Shown here in pieces: positions 1 through 6,490 of a stretch of DNA of 8,226 bases. Position 1 is the first letter of the stretch. The number at the start of each line of letters is the position of its first letter. Below the pieces are notes generated by a model. The model worked only from the letters and a program-made list of their open reading frames with translations, searched no databases and was not told the DNA's origin. The stretch lies in NCBI GenBank assembly GCA_035575035.1, contig DATLYH010000275.1, positions 1 to 8,226 on the forward strand, in the 5' to 3' direction. Both the position numbers and the translations under genes were made by a program. The DNA comes from DATLYH01 sp035575035. GTDB lineage: Bacteria; Planctomycetota; Planctomycetia; Gemmatales; Gemmataceae.

Positions 1-24
1 CCTCGTGGCCAAACCAGGTTGGTC

Positions 25-921
25 TTACCAGACGGTGATTTCCAGCTCCAGTTCGACGCCGAAGCGCTCCTGGACCCGACTGCGGACCAGATCGACCAGC
101 CGCAGCACGTCGCGGGCAGTGGCCCCGGGGTGGACCACGATGTAGCCCGGATCGCGCTCGCTGACCTCGGCCCCGCCGACGCGGGTCTTGGCCAGACCTG
201 TCTGTTCGATGAGAGCGGCGGCGGTCAGGCCACGGGGGTTCTTGAAGAAGCGGGCCGCTGCCTGAAAGCCAAGCGGCTGGCTCGCTTTCCGCAAGATCCA
301 CGCCTTGCGCATCCGCTTGACGATGGCGTCGGGGTCCTCCGTCTCTAGCTCGAACTCCCCGGCCAGCAACACCGGATCATCCAGGTTGCTCCAGTGGTAG
401 GCGAAGCGGAGTTCGTCGCGCTCGCGGATCTGCACCTCGCCGCGGCTGTCGAGCACCTCGACCCGGCGGACGAACTGGCCGATGTCGCCGGTGCGGTCGC
501 CGGCATTGCAGCGCAGGGCGCCGCCGACCGTACCGGGGATGCCAACCAGCGTCTCCAGACCGGCCAGGGCATGGCGGGCCGCCTGTGAGATCAGGGCTGA
601 CAGCGACGCCCCGGTCCCCGCCCGAACGCACCGGCCCTCCACCGTGACCTGGGTGAAGGACGGCTCGCTGAGGCGCAGGACGACGCCGCGGACCCCCTCA
701 TCGCGCACCAGCACATTGCAGCCGCTCCCCAGGACGCGCAGGGGAATCTTGTCCTGGAAGCAGCGCCGCACCACGGCCGATAGCTCCTCGCGGGAGCGCG
801 GCTGCACCAGCATCTCGGCCGGGCCGCCCAGCCTGAGGAAGGTGTACGGGGCCAGTGGCTCGTCGTACTTGACGATCGCGGCGAACTCACTGAGCCGCCG
901 TTGCTCGACTCCGGATGGCAT
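25..921 (-). CDS. murB: UDP-N-acetylenolpyruvoylglucosamine reductase (MurB) homologue with altered active site
   Basis: MurB is a cytosolic FAD enzyme that reduces UDP-GlcNAc-enolpyruvate to UDP-MurNAc with NADPH, early in peptidoglycan synthesis. The 298-residue length is normal. Visible family blocks are the FAD-binding VLGSGCNVLV (residues 63-72), GLETLVGIPGTVGGA (121-135), NAG (139-141), FKNP (226-229), GGAEVS (249-254) and the C-terminal LELE (291-294), whose Glu294 matches E. coli Glu325. Two changes stand out. The catalytic Ser (Cys in some homologues), two residues before FKNP, is Arg224 (AARFFKNP against the usual AGSxFKNP). The YR pair of the substrate site is Tyr175-His176. The usual HANFIV is DPGYIV. 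The frame is clean, so this is not an obvious pseudogene. The ATG has a GGGAGA Shine-Dalgarno-like stretch about 9 bases upstream. It follows the Uma2 gene on the same strand after 103 bases that hold a hairpin. Family assignment is firm; reductase activity is uncertain. Confidence 0.9.
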   Translation of the reverse strand: MPSGVEQRRLSEFAAIVKYDEPLAPYTFLRLGGPAEMLVQPRSREELSAVVRRCFQDKIPLRVLGSGCNVLVRDEGVRGVVLRLSEPSFTQVTVEGRCVRAGTGASLSALISQAARHALAGLETLVGIPGTVGGALRCNAGDRTGDIGQFVRRVEVLDSRGEVQIRERDELRFAYHWSNLDDPVLLAGEFELETEDPDAIVKRMRKAWILRKASQPLGFQAAARFFKNPRGLTAAALIEQTGLAKTRVGGAEVSERDPGYIVVHPGATARDVLRLVDLVRSRVQERFGVELELEITVW

Positions 922-941
922 CAGTGCAATCTCCCTGGGCC

Positions 942-972
942 CGCCCCATCATAAGCCGCCCCCGATGGGGCG
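942..972 (-). other. Perfect 9-bp inverted repeat (hairpin) between the Uma2 gene and murB
   Basis: CGCCCCATC at 942-950 is exactly complementary to GATGGGGCG at 964-972, with a 13-base loop. It lies downstream of the Uma2 stop and about 20 bases upstream of the murB start, both on the minus strand. No T-run follows it on either strand, so it is not a canonical intrinsic terminator. It could be a Rho-associated 3' end, an mRNA-stabilising hairpin or a murB leader structure. The pairing is seen directly; the role is unknown. Confidence 0.5.
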
Positions 973-1024
973 TCAACGCACCGGCCCCAGCGGCCCGAGG
1001 GCCATCCCGGTCCGGTTAATCCGT

Positions 1025-1720
1025 TCAGCGCACTTCTAACGTATATTCTGGTAAGCCATTCTCGTCGGTCTGCTGGGTCAGTCGAAAAGACTTGCCGAAC
1101 ACCGCCGACTTGAGCCAGCCGCCTTTCTTGGCGGTAGCGACGTAGCCTTTGGCGGTGTAGCGGAAGATGTCGAATCGCAGCGGTTCACGGCGAGCATCGA
1201 CCAGCCAGTATTCGCGGATGCCGGCCTCCCAGTAGGCTTGATGAAGCACCTCGGTATCCTTGTGGACGGAACTTCGACTGACCACTTCCAAAACCATGTC
1301 AGGTGTTCCTTCCAGCTCGACGTATCCGCCTTCCGCGCCTTCCACCAACCGGACACGCTCGGACCTCAGGCTTTTGTGGGAAACGAAGGTTCCATCCGGC
1401 CCGACCGAAATGTCCGCCGGCACGTTGCTCAGCAGGGTGCCGTCGGGAAGATAGAGTCCCAGCCTGCCGGCCTTGACCAGGCCCGTCAGCACGAAGGCAA
1501 ACTCGTTCTTGACCTGGCCGTGGCTGAAGACTTGCTCCTTGCTCATATCTATCCACACCACGCCCTTGAGGTAGTAAGCCCGCGTCTTTTCCGGGACTTC
1601 CTCGGTGTCCATCCACCGCCGGAAGGACTCCAGGTCCTTCACCCAGCCGGGAATGTCAACCTGCCGGTCTTCCAGTACAACCGCGTAGCGGACTTGCTGA
1701 TCAGTCGCAACCGCGCACAT
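1025..1720 (-). CDS. Uma2 family (DUF820) PD-(D/E)XK endonuclease-like protein
   Basis: This is a 231-residue protein of the Uma2 family, a restriction-endonuclease-like fold that is strongly expanded in planctomycetes and cyanobacteria and whose function is mostly unknown. Visible signatures are the PADISVGPDG strand (residues 101-110), TPDMVLEVVS (139-148, acidic residues Asp141 and Glu145) and the YWEAGI/EYWLVDAR block (163-177), then a family tail ending PEYTLEVR. The Lys usually found four residues before this Tyr is Leu159; the nearest Lys is Lys154, so nuclease competence is uncertain. I chose the ATG at 1720 because AAAGGAGG lies about 8 bases upstream. The frame stays open to a GTG at 1879 that overlaps the stop of the upstream ORF, but that 53-residue extension has no family features. 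Whether it is co-transcribed with murB is unclear. Confidence 0.85.
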   Translation of the reverse strand: MCAVATDQQVRYAVVLEDRQVDIPGWVKDLESFRRWMDTEEVPEKTRAYYLKGVVWIDMSKEQVFSHGQVKNEFAFVLTGLVKAGRLGLYLPDGTLLSNVPADISVGPDGTFVSHKSLRSERVRLVEGAEGGYVELEGTPDMVLEVVSRSSVHKDTEVLHQAYWEAGIREYWLVDARREPLRFDIFRYTAKGYVATAKKGGWLKSAVFGKSFRLTQQTDENGLPEYTLEVR

Positions 1721-1875
1721 GGCCCTCTCCTCCTTTGGGGAACGATCCTTCCGCAGCAGGTACATGCTAACAAACGGTCCCATGCCGTCCAGCCTGACCG
1801 CGGGCCGCTCCGCCTCAACGGGTATGCGAGCGACGGGATAAAGTCTGTCCTGTCGCTTCGGGTTCATATCAAAGG

Positions 1876-2211
1876 TCACCCGTCATTCACGCTCCGGGTG
1901 CCGACCAAAGGCGCGCCGGTGATCACCGTCCCCCATGTCAATCCGGCTCCTACCGCCGCCCAGGCCACTGGTCCCGTCGGTCCCGGTTGATGCGTAGCCC
2001 AGGCGACCGGCAGCGTGACCGAGCCGAGGTTGCCGGTCTGCGGCGTCTCGCTCCAGACACGCTCCGGCGGCAGGCCGAGCTGCCGGGCGAAGCGCCAGCC
2101 GATGATGGAGGGCAGCGGCCGGACGACGCGGTAGCGGCCCCGCTCGGCCACGACGCCGGCCAAACAGTACGACTTCCCCATCCGCGTCCAGTCAAGGAGG
2201 ATCATGTCCAT
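1876..2211 (-). pseudogene. Short chimeric ORF with a C-terminal ketoacyl-ACP synthase III-like fragment
   Basis: A 111-codon ORF starting at the ATG at 2211, with only a weak GAGG upstream; the frame is open to 2319 but that part looks non-coding. Residues 1-34 (LLDWTRMGKSYCLAGVV, then YRVVRPLP) resemble, from memory, the start of small planctomycete proteins possibly of the dual-OB type. Residues about 35-98 match the C-terminal end of KAS III (FabH). Measured back from the catalytic Asn of FabH, ARQLG aligns without gaps, GN (60-61) carries that Asn, P68 fits, and GAGLTWG (88-94) is the FabH GGGFTWG block after a 4-residue deletion. The position of the catalytic His is Arg31, and the Cys domain is absent, since KAS III proteins are about 320 residues. 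It cannot be a working synthase. I read it as a rearrangement remnant or an in-frame fusion; a genuine small gene remains possible. Confidence 0.45.
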
Positions 2212-2297
2212 GGTGGGCGACCCTCGGAGGTGAGAGATTGCACCGTCATTATTGAAACGGCGGCGGCCGAATGCAAATGATTCACGCCTCCGGGCCG

Positions 2298-2326
2298 TTG
2301 ACCGCCCCCCGGGGCTCACGTAAAGT
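2298..2326 (+). promoter_or_regulatory. Sigma70-type promoter candidate for ftsH
   Basis: TTGACC at 2298-2303 matches the -35 consensus at five of six bases. TAAAGT at 2321-2326 matches the -10 at four of six. The spacer is exactly 17 bases. Transcription would start near 2333 and give a leader of roughly 70 bases before the ftsH GTG. The spacer is very GC-rich (CCCCCCGGGG). This is pattern matching only; planctomycete promoters may differ from the E. coli consensus. Confidence 0.45.
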
Positions 2327-2391
2327 TAAAGGAAGACCCCCACGAGGGCCGAAGGCTAAGGCGCCTCCTCCCCTACCCCTCGATCACCCCC

Positions 2392-2396
2392 AGGAG
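2392..2396 (+). promoter_or_regulatory. Shine-Dalgarno site that fixes the GTG start of ftsH
   Basis: AGGAG lies 8 bases before the GTG at 2405. The ATG at 2397, which would be too close to this site, is out of frame with ftsH, so the GTG is the supported start. Confidence 0.6.
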
Positions 2397-2404
2397 ATGG
2401 ATCG

Positions 2405-4393
2405 GTGCAGAAGCGAGGCAAAGATCGTGGCCGCTTCTGGCTCAGCAACGGCTTCTGGCTGCTTCTTATCGTGCTGGCCAGCTTCAGTGTCTTGTGGCTC
2501 GTCAGCCGCGACCCCGGCAGCGTTTCCCTGAAATATGGTGAGTTGATCCAAGTCCTGAATGCCGCCCGCGGCAATCCGGCGGTCACTTTCCAGAAGATCA
2601 AGGTCGGCCGGGAAGACATCCGCGGCGAGATCGTCACTACCGACCCGGTGTCCGACGGCGAGCAGAACGGCAAGCAGGTCCATGTGACTTCGTTCCACAC
2701 CCTGCGGCGCGGCCTGGAAGGGGACCACGAGCTGCACGCCCTGCTCCGGCAGGTGGCGGTCGATTACGAGGGCGAAGAAGAGGAATCGGTGTTCAAGAGC
2801 CTTTCCTCACTAGTGCTCTCCTTTGTTTTGATCGTCACGTTTGGCGTCACCTTGATCGTGCTTTTCCGCTGGTTCATAGGTGGCGGCTCGCCGTTGACCT
2901 TCGGCCGCAGCCGGCACAAACTCTACGCCCAGAAAGACCTCCAGATCACTTTCAAGGACGTGGCCGGCATTGACGAGGCCGTCGCCGAGCTGCGCGAGGT
3001 TGTTGATTTTCTGCGCACGCCGGAAAAGTACCAGGCGCTGGGCGGCCGCATCCCCAAGGGGGTGCTACTAGTCGGTCCCCCCGGCACCGGCAAGACCCTG
3101 CTGGCCAAGGCGGTGGCCGGCGAGGCCGAGGTTCCCTTCTTCGGCCTGAGCGGCTCCGATTTCGTCGAGATGTTTGTCGGCGTCGGCGCTGCGCGGGTGC
3201 GCGACCTCTTCGCCCAGGCCGAGAACAATGCCCCGTGCATCATCTTCATCGACGAGCTGGACGCTCTGGGCAAGGCCCGTACCGGGGCGGTCATCGGCGG
3301 CCACGACGAGCGCGAGCAGACGCTCAACCAACTCCTGGTCGAGATGGACGGCTTCGACTCCAACCGCGGTGTCATCATCATGGCGGCAACCAACCGCCCC
3401 GAGACGCTCGACCCCGCCCTGCTCCGTCCCGGCCGGTTCGACCGGACTGTGGTGGTGGACCGCCCCGACGTCAACGGCCGCGAGGCCATCCTCAAGGTGC
3501 ATACCCGCCATGTCAAGCTCGGCGCCGATGTGGACCTGCGCCGCGTGGCCGCCTTGACGCCGGGCTCGGTCGGGGCTGATCTGGCCAACTTGGTCAATGA
3601 AGCGGCGCTGATGGCGGCACGGCGATACAAGGATGTGGTCACCATGGCCGAATTCGACGAGGCCATCGAACGGGCCGCCATCGGCCTGGAGCGCAAGAGC
3701 CGGATTATGCAGGCCGAGGAGAAGCAGCGCGTCGCCTACCACGAGGCCGGCCATGCCCTGGTGGCCTGCGCCCTGCCCAACACCGACCCGGTGCACAAGA
3801 TTTCGATCATCCCGCGCGGCATCGGCGTCGGTGGCTACGTGTTGCGCCGGCCCGAGGATGACCGCCACCTGACCACGCGCTCGGAGCTGGAGAGCCACAT
3901 CAAGGTCTTCCTGGGCGGCACCATTGCCGAGGAACTGATCTTCCACGAGGTTTCCACGGGGGCGAGCAACGACCTGGAGAAGGCCAGCGAAATCGCCCGC
4001 AGCATGGTGACGCAGTTCGGCATGAGCCGGTTGGGCCGGGTCTGCTATCAGGAACAGGGCGGTCCCGGCTTCCTCAACGGCGTCCCTGTCGGCGACGGCG
4101 AGTGCCGCTACAGCGAGCAGACCGCTCGGGAGATCGACCTGGAGGTGCGCAAGATCATCGACGACGCCACCCAGGAAGTGCGCGCCATCTTGCAGTCGCG
4201 CCGCCAGGCCCTGGTGGCCGTGGCCCAGCGCCTGATCGAGAAGGAGGTTATTGACGGGGCAGAATTACAGCAGTTGCTGGAGCAGCACCTGCCCGGCCCC
4301 AAGCTGGTGCCCGGCTCGGTGGCCCTGGAGCGAGCCGTCCCTGCAACCGAGTCCGACAAGTCGCCCACGGCCGACCAGGCCGCGGTAAAATGA
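2405..4393 (+). CDS. ftsH: ATP-dependent zinc metalloprotease FtsH
   Basis: FtsH is a hexameric, inner-membrane AAA+ protease that extracts and degrades membrane proteins and short-lived cytosolic proteins. The 662-residue product has the complete layout: a transmembrane helix at about 11-33, an extracytoplasmic domain to about 133, a second helix at about 134-157, then the AAA module. It carries Walker A GPPGTGKT (224-231), pore loop MFVGVG (256-261), Walker B FIDELD (281-286) and the second region of homology with arginine fingers in LRPGRFDR (340-347). The protease domain has the zinc site HEAGH (446-450) and third ligand Asp523 in GASNDLEKA. Length is close to E. coli FtsH (644). All catalytic residues are present. 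Walker B reads DELDAL rather than the usual DEIDAV, a conservative change. The tail after about 630 is Pro/Ala-rich and probably disordered. It starts at GTG, has its own promoter, and its stop lies in a repeat array. Confidence 0.97.
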   Translation: MQKRGKDRGRFWLSNGFWLLLIVLASFSVLWLVSRDPGSVSLKYGELIQVLNAARGNPAVTFQKIKVGREDIRGEIVTTDPVSDGEQNGKQVHVTSFHTLRRGLEGDHELHALLRQVAVDYEGEEEESVFKSLSSLVLSFVLIVTFGVTLIVLFRWFIGGGSPLTFGRSRHKLYAQKDLQITFKDVAGIDEAVAELREVVDFLRTPEKYQALGGRIPKGVLLVGPPGTGKTLLAKAVAGEAEVPFFGLSGSDFVEMFVGVGAARVRDLFAQAENNAPCIIFIDELDALGKARTGAVIGGHDEREQTLNQLLVEMDGFDSNRGVIIMAATNRPETLDPALLRPGRFDRTVVVDRPDVNGREAILKVHTRHVKLGADVDLRRVAALTPGSVGADLANLVNEAALMAARRYKDVVTMAEFDEAIERAAIGLERKSRIMQAEEKQRVAYHEAGHALVACALPNTDPVHKISIIPRGIGVGGYVLRRPEDDRHLTTRSELESHIKVFLGGTIAEELIFHEVSTGASNDLEKASEIARSMVTQFGMSRLGRVCYQEQGGPGFLNGVPVGDGECRYSEQTAREIDLEVRKIIDDATQEVRAILQSRRQALVAVAQRLIEKEVIDGAELQQLLEQHLPGPKLVPGSVALERAVPATESDKSPTADQAAVK

Positions 4394-4444
4394 CGAAGCC
4401 CGAATGACGAAAGAATGACGAAGCACCGAATTCCCAATGACGAA
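4389..4444 (+). repeat. Four direct copies of AATGACGAA, the first covering the ftsH stop codon
   Basis: AATGACGAA occurs at 4389-4397, 4403-4411, 4414-4422 and 4436-4444, separated by short variable linkers (GCCCG, AG, GCACCGAATTCCC). The first copy includes the TGA of ftsH at 4391-4393. A fifth copy lies inverted at 4538-4546. Similar GAATGACGAA strings are, from memory, common in planctomycete spacers. It is neither a CRISPR array nor a simple microsatellite, because spacing and linkers vary. Confidence 0.75.
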
Positions 4445-4546
4445 GGAGGGGGGCAGCGAGCGGCCAGCTGCCGATGTCAGCACCCCGTGGGTTCTCTCCC
4501 AGCAGAGAGTGAGTCCCCCCCTATCCCCCTGTCGTCCTTCGTCATT
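4436..4546. repeat. 12-bp inverted repeat enclosing the ftsH-glycosyltransferase spacer
   Basis: AATGACGAAGGA at 4436-4447 is exactly complementary to TCCTTCGTCATT at 4535-4546, leaving 87 bases between the arms. Inside are a smaller hairpin (GGCAGC 4452-4457 with GCTGCC 4467-4472) and facing G-rich and C-rich runs that could extend pairing. No T-run follows, so it is not a standard terminator. It looks like a small dispersed repeat unit or a Rho-type 3' end of ftsH. The rest of the 192-base spacer has no convincing promoter for the downstream gene. Confidence 0.55.
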
Positions 4547-4585
4547 CGGCATTTCCCCACGAGCCACTGACCACGGACTGATGCC

Positions 4586-5428
4586 ATGCCTGAACTCAAA
4601 GGGCCACATCTCGACTTGCAGCGCGAAATCTTCCGGGTGGAGCGGATCACCGCCCCCGAATCGGACCGGAGGCCGCCGCGGCAACAGAAGGTTATCGCCG
4701 TCATGCCGGCCTACAACGCCGAGCTGACCCTCGCCGCCACCTTGGCCGACGTGCCGGTCGGCTCGGTGGACGAAGTGATCCTGGTAGACGACGGCAGCAA
4801 GGACCGCACGGTTCCGATTGCCCGCGAGATGGGGTTGACGGTGATCGAGCATCCCGAGAACCGGGGCTACGGTGGCAATCAGAAGACCTGCTACCGCCAT
4901 GCCCTGGAGCACGGGGCCGACATCATCGTGATGATCCATCCCGACTATCAATACGACAGCCGGGTCATCCCGTTGGCCGTGGGCATCATCGAGCTGGGGA
5001 TCTGCGATGTAGTGCTGGGCAGCCGCATCCGCTCCCGCGCCGAGGCCCTGGCCGGCGGTATGCCGGTCTGGAAGTACCTCGCCAACCGTGTCCTGACCGC
5101 GATCGAAAACCTGGCCCTGGGGCAGAACCTGGGCGACTTCCATTCCGGTTTCCGGGTCTACCGCCGCGAGGTGCTGGAGACCATTCCCTTCGAGCGCAAC
5201 TCCGACGACTTCGTCTTCGACACGCAGTTGTTGGTGCAGGCAGTGCGGTTCGGCTTCCGACTGGGGGACATCCCGGTGCCGGTGCGCTATTTTGCCGAGG
5301 CGAGCAGCATCAACTTCCGGCGGAGCGTGAAGTACGGCCTGGGGACGCTGGGAGTAGTGGGGGAGTACTGGTTGGACCGGCTGGGGATCAAACGGTCGCC
5401 GCTGTTCGAGCCGGCGGCGCGGTCGTGA
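4586..5428 (+). CDS. Glycosyltransferase family 2 (DPM1-like, soluble)
   Basis: This 280-residue protein is a GT-A fold family 2 glycosyltransferase, which uses a nucleotide-sugar donor with inversion. An N-terminal extension of about 35 residues precedes VIAVMPAYNAE (36-46). Then follow the nucleotide-binding VDDGS (67-71), HPENRGYGGNQ (89-99), and HPDYQYD (118-124), which stands where DPM1-type enzymes have their metal-binding DxD-like motif. LGSRI (144-148) and SGFRVY (187-192) complete the dolichol-phosphate-mannose-synthase-like pattern. No membrane helices follow the catalytic domain, so it is probably cytosolic or peripheral. Donor and acceptor cannot be told from sequence; polyprenyl-phosphate glycosylation or exopolysaccharide synthesis are likely. 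The ATG at 4586 has no strong Shine-Dalgarno site, and the nearby ATG at 4581 is out of frame. It ends at its own terminator, tail to tail with a sugar-nucleotide epimerase, which supports an envelope-glycan role. Confidence 0.88.
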   Translation: MPELKGPHLDLQREIFRVERITAPESDRRPPRQQKVIAVMPAYNAELTLAATLADVPVGSVDEVILVDDGSKDRTVPIAREMGLTVIEHPENRGYGGNQKTCYRHALEHGADIIVMIHPDYQYDSRVIPLAVGIIELGICDVVLGSRIRSRAEALAGGMPVWKYLANRVLTAIENLALGQNLGDFHSGFRVYRREVLETIPFERNSDDFVFDTQLLVQAVRFGFRLGDIPVPVRYFAEASSINFRRSVKYGLGTLGVVGEYWLDRLGIKRSPLFEPAARS

Positions 5429-5435
5429 TCATCCC

Positions 5436-5469
5436 AGCTCATGGATTGCCCTCCAGGAGCTTCCTTTTT
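5436..5469 (+). terminator. Intrinsic terminator of the glycosyltransferase gene
   Basis: AGCTC-A-TGGA (5436-5445) pairs with TCCA-G-GAGCT (5452-5461), a 10-position stem with one A/G mismatch and a 6-base loop. It is followed by TCC and five Ts at 5465-5469. It starts 8 bases after the glycosyltransferase stop. The T-run overlaps the stop codon (5468-5470) of the convergent epimerase gene. On the minus strand no T-run follows the hairpin, so it acts in one direction by this criterion. Confidence 0.65.
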
Positions 5470-6397
5470 ACCCCCCCTGCCGCTGCCATTCTACTTGTCT
5501 TGCCAGTCCCTCGTCCAATCCGACGCGCGGCTGCCAGCCGAGGTGCCGGGTCAGTTTGCCGGTGTCGGCGCTGGTGTAGCGCTGGTCGCCGGCGCGGGCC
5601 GGCTCCCGGCGGACGTCGGCCGGCCGGCCGATGATCCGCTCCAGCCGGCGCAGGATATCCCAGACCGTTGCCGCCTCGCCGCCGCCGACGTTATAGGTCT
5701 CGCCGGGCAGGGCGTTCAGTGCCGCTACTGTCGCCTCCACACAATCATCAATGTAGGTGTTGCCGCGCACCTGCATGCCATCGCCGAAGACTGTCACCGG
5801 CTGGCCGTCGAGCATCGCCCGCACAAACTTGTAGTAGCCCATGTCGGGCCGCTGCCGCGGGCCGTAGACCGAGAAGTAACGCAGCACCACCAGCGGTAGG
5901 CCGCGCTCCTCGGCGTAGGCGCGGGCCAGGCTCTCGGCCGCCAGCTTGGTCACACCATAAGGGGAAATGGGCCGCGTCGGCAGTGATTCGTCCCCCGAGG
6001 CATAGCGGCCGTAGACCGACGAGGTCGAGGCATAGATGAAGCGCCGCAGGCCGGTCAGCGATCGGACCGCCTCCAGCAAGCGCTGGGTGGCAGTGACGTT
6101 GCAGCTTTCGTAGAGGTCGAAGTCGGTCCAACTTCGCGGCAGACCTGCCATCGCCGCCAGATGGAAGACCACCTCCACGCCGGCCATCAACGGCGGCAGG
6201 GGATCGCTGCGCAGGTCCACTTCATGGAAGGCGAAGGCAGGATGAGACCGGATCGCAGCGAGGTTGGCTTCCTTGATGGGGCGCGGGTAGTAGGGGATGA
6301 AGGCGTCGAGGCCGACCACCTGGTGGCCCAGTTGCAGCAGCCGCTCGCACAGGTGCGAGCCGATGAACCCGGCGGCGCCGGTGACCAGGCACTTCAT
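5468..6397 (-). CDS. NAD-dependent epimerase/dehydratase (extended SDR, UDP-sugar 4-epimerase-like)
   Basis: A 309-residue extended short-chain dehydrogenase of the sugar-nucleotide epimerase class. Residues 6-13 (TGAAGFIG) form the Rossmann GxxGxxG loop, and Asp31 at the end of the second strand indicates NAD(H). FHLAA is at 78-82. The catalytic set is STSSVYG (124-130) with Tyr147 and Lys151 in SPYGVTK. RYFSVYGPRQRPDMG (173-187) and FGDGMQVRGNTYIDD (204-218) are typical of UDP-glucose or UDP-glucuronate 4-epimerases. Length and all catalytic residues are normal for the family. Exact substrate cannot be fixed from sequence; dTDP-glucose dehydratase-like or UDP-glucuronate epimerase activity are alternatives. 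It converges with the glycosyltransferase at 39 bases, which suggests related sugar metabolism on opposite strands. Its ribosome site is weak: a GGAG 11 bases upstream of the ATG, itself inside a small hairpin (CTCCG/CGGAG, 6409-6421). Confidence 0.9.
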   Translation of the reverse strand: MKCLVTGAAGFIGSHLCERLLQLGHQVVGLDAFIPYYPRPIKEANLAAIRSHPAFAFHEVDLRSDPLPPLMAGVEVVFHLAAMAGLPRSWTDFDLYESCNVTATQRLLEAVRSLTGLRRFIYASTSSVYGRYASGDESLPTRPISPYGVTKLAAESLARAYAEERGLPLVVLRYFSVYGPRQRPDMGYYKFVRAMLDGQPVTVFGDGMQVRGNTYIDDCVEATVAALNALPGETYNVGGGEAATVWDILRRLERIIGRPADVRREPARAGDQRYTSADTGKLTRHLGWQPRVGLDEGLARQVEWQRQGG

Positions 6398-6490
6398 GGG
6401 GATTGATTCTCCGCAGCGGAGGGAAGCTCCCGTCTGCCTTACCCTGGACAGGAAGAAGGGCCATCAACTCCGAAGAGCCGGTCGGGACCA

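Noticed and set aside
1238..1990. 250-codon plus-strand open frame opposite the Uma2 gene
   Set aside because: The minus strand carries a clear Uma2 protein with a strong ribosome site; the plus-strand product has no family features.
3068..3946. 292-codon open frame on the minus strand opposite ftsH
   Set aside because: It lies wholly inside the strongly conserved AAA and protease coding region of ftsH and shows no recognisable domain. Long antisense frames are expected in GC-rich coding DNA.
4389..4444. Possible CRISPR array at the AATGACGAA repeats
   Set aside because: The repeat unit is only 9 bases and linkers are 2 to 13 bases and irregular, unlike CRISPR repeats and spacers.
4494..4509. 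Small hairpin CTCTC/GAGAG before the glycosyltransferase
   Set aside because: A 5-bp stem with no T-run or conserved context is within chance expectation.
4437..4727. 96-codon plus-strand frame starting in the repeat array
   Set aside because: Its start is one of the AATGACGAA repeat copies and it then overlaps the glycosyltransferase in another frame.
4265..5143. 292-codon minus-strand open frame across the ftsH end and the glycosyltransferase
   Set aside because: It runs through two real genes and the repeat spacer, and its translation has no family features.
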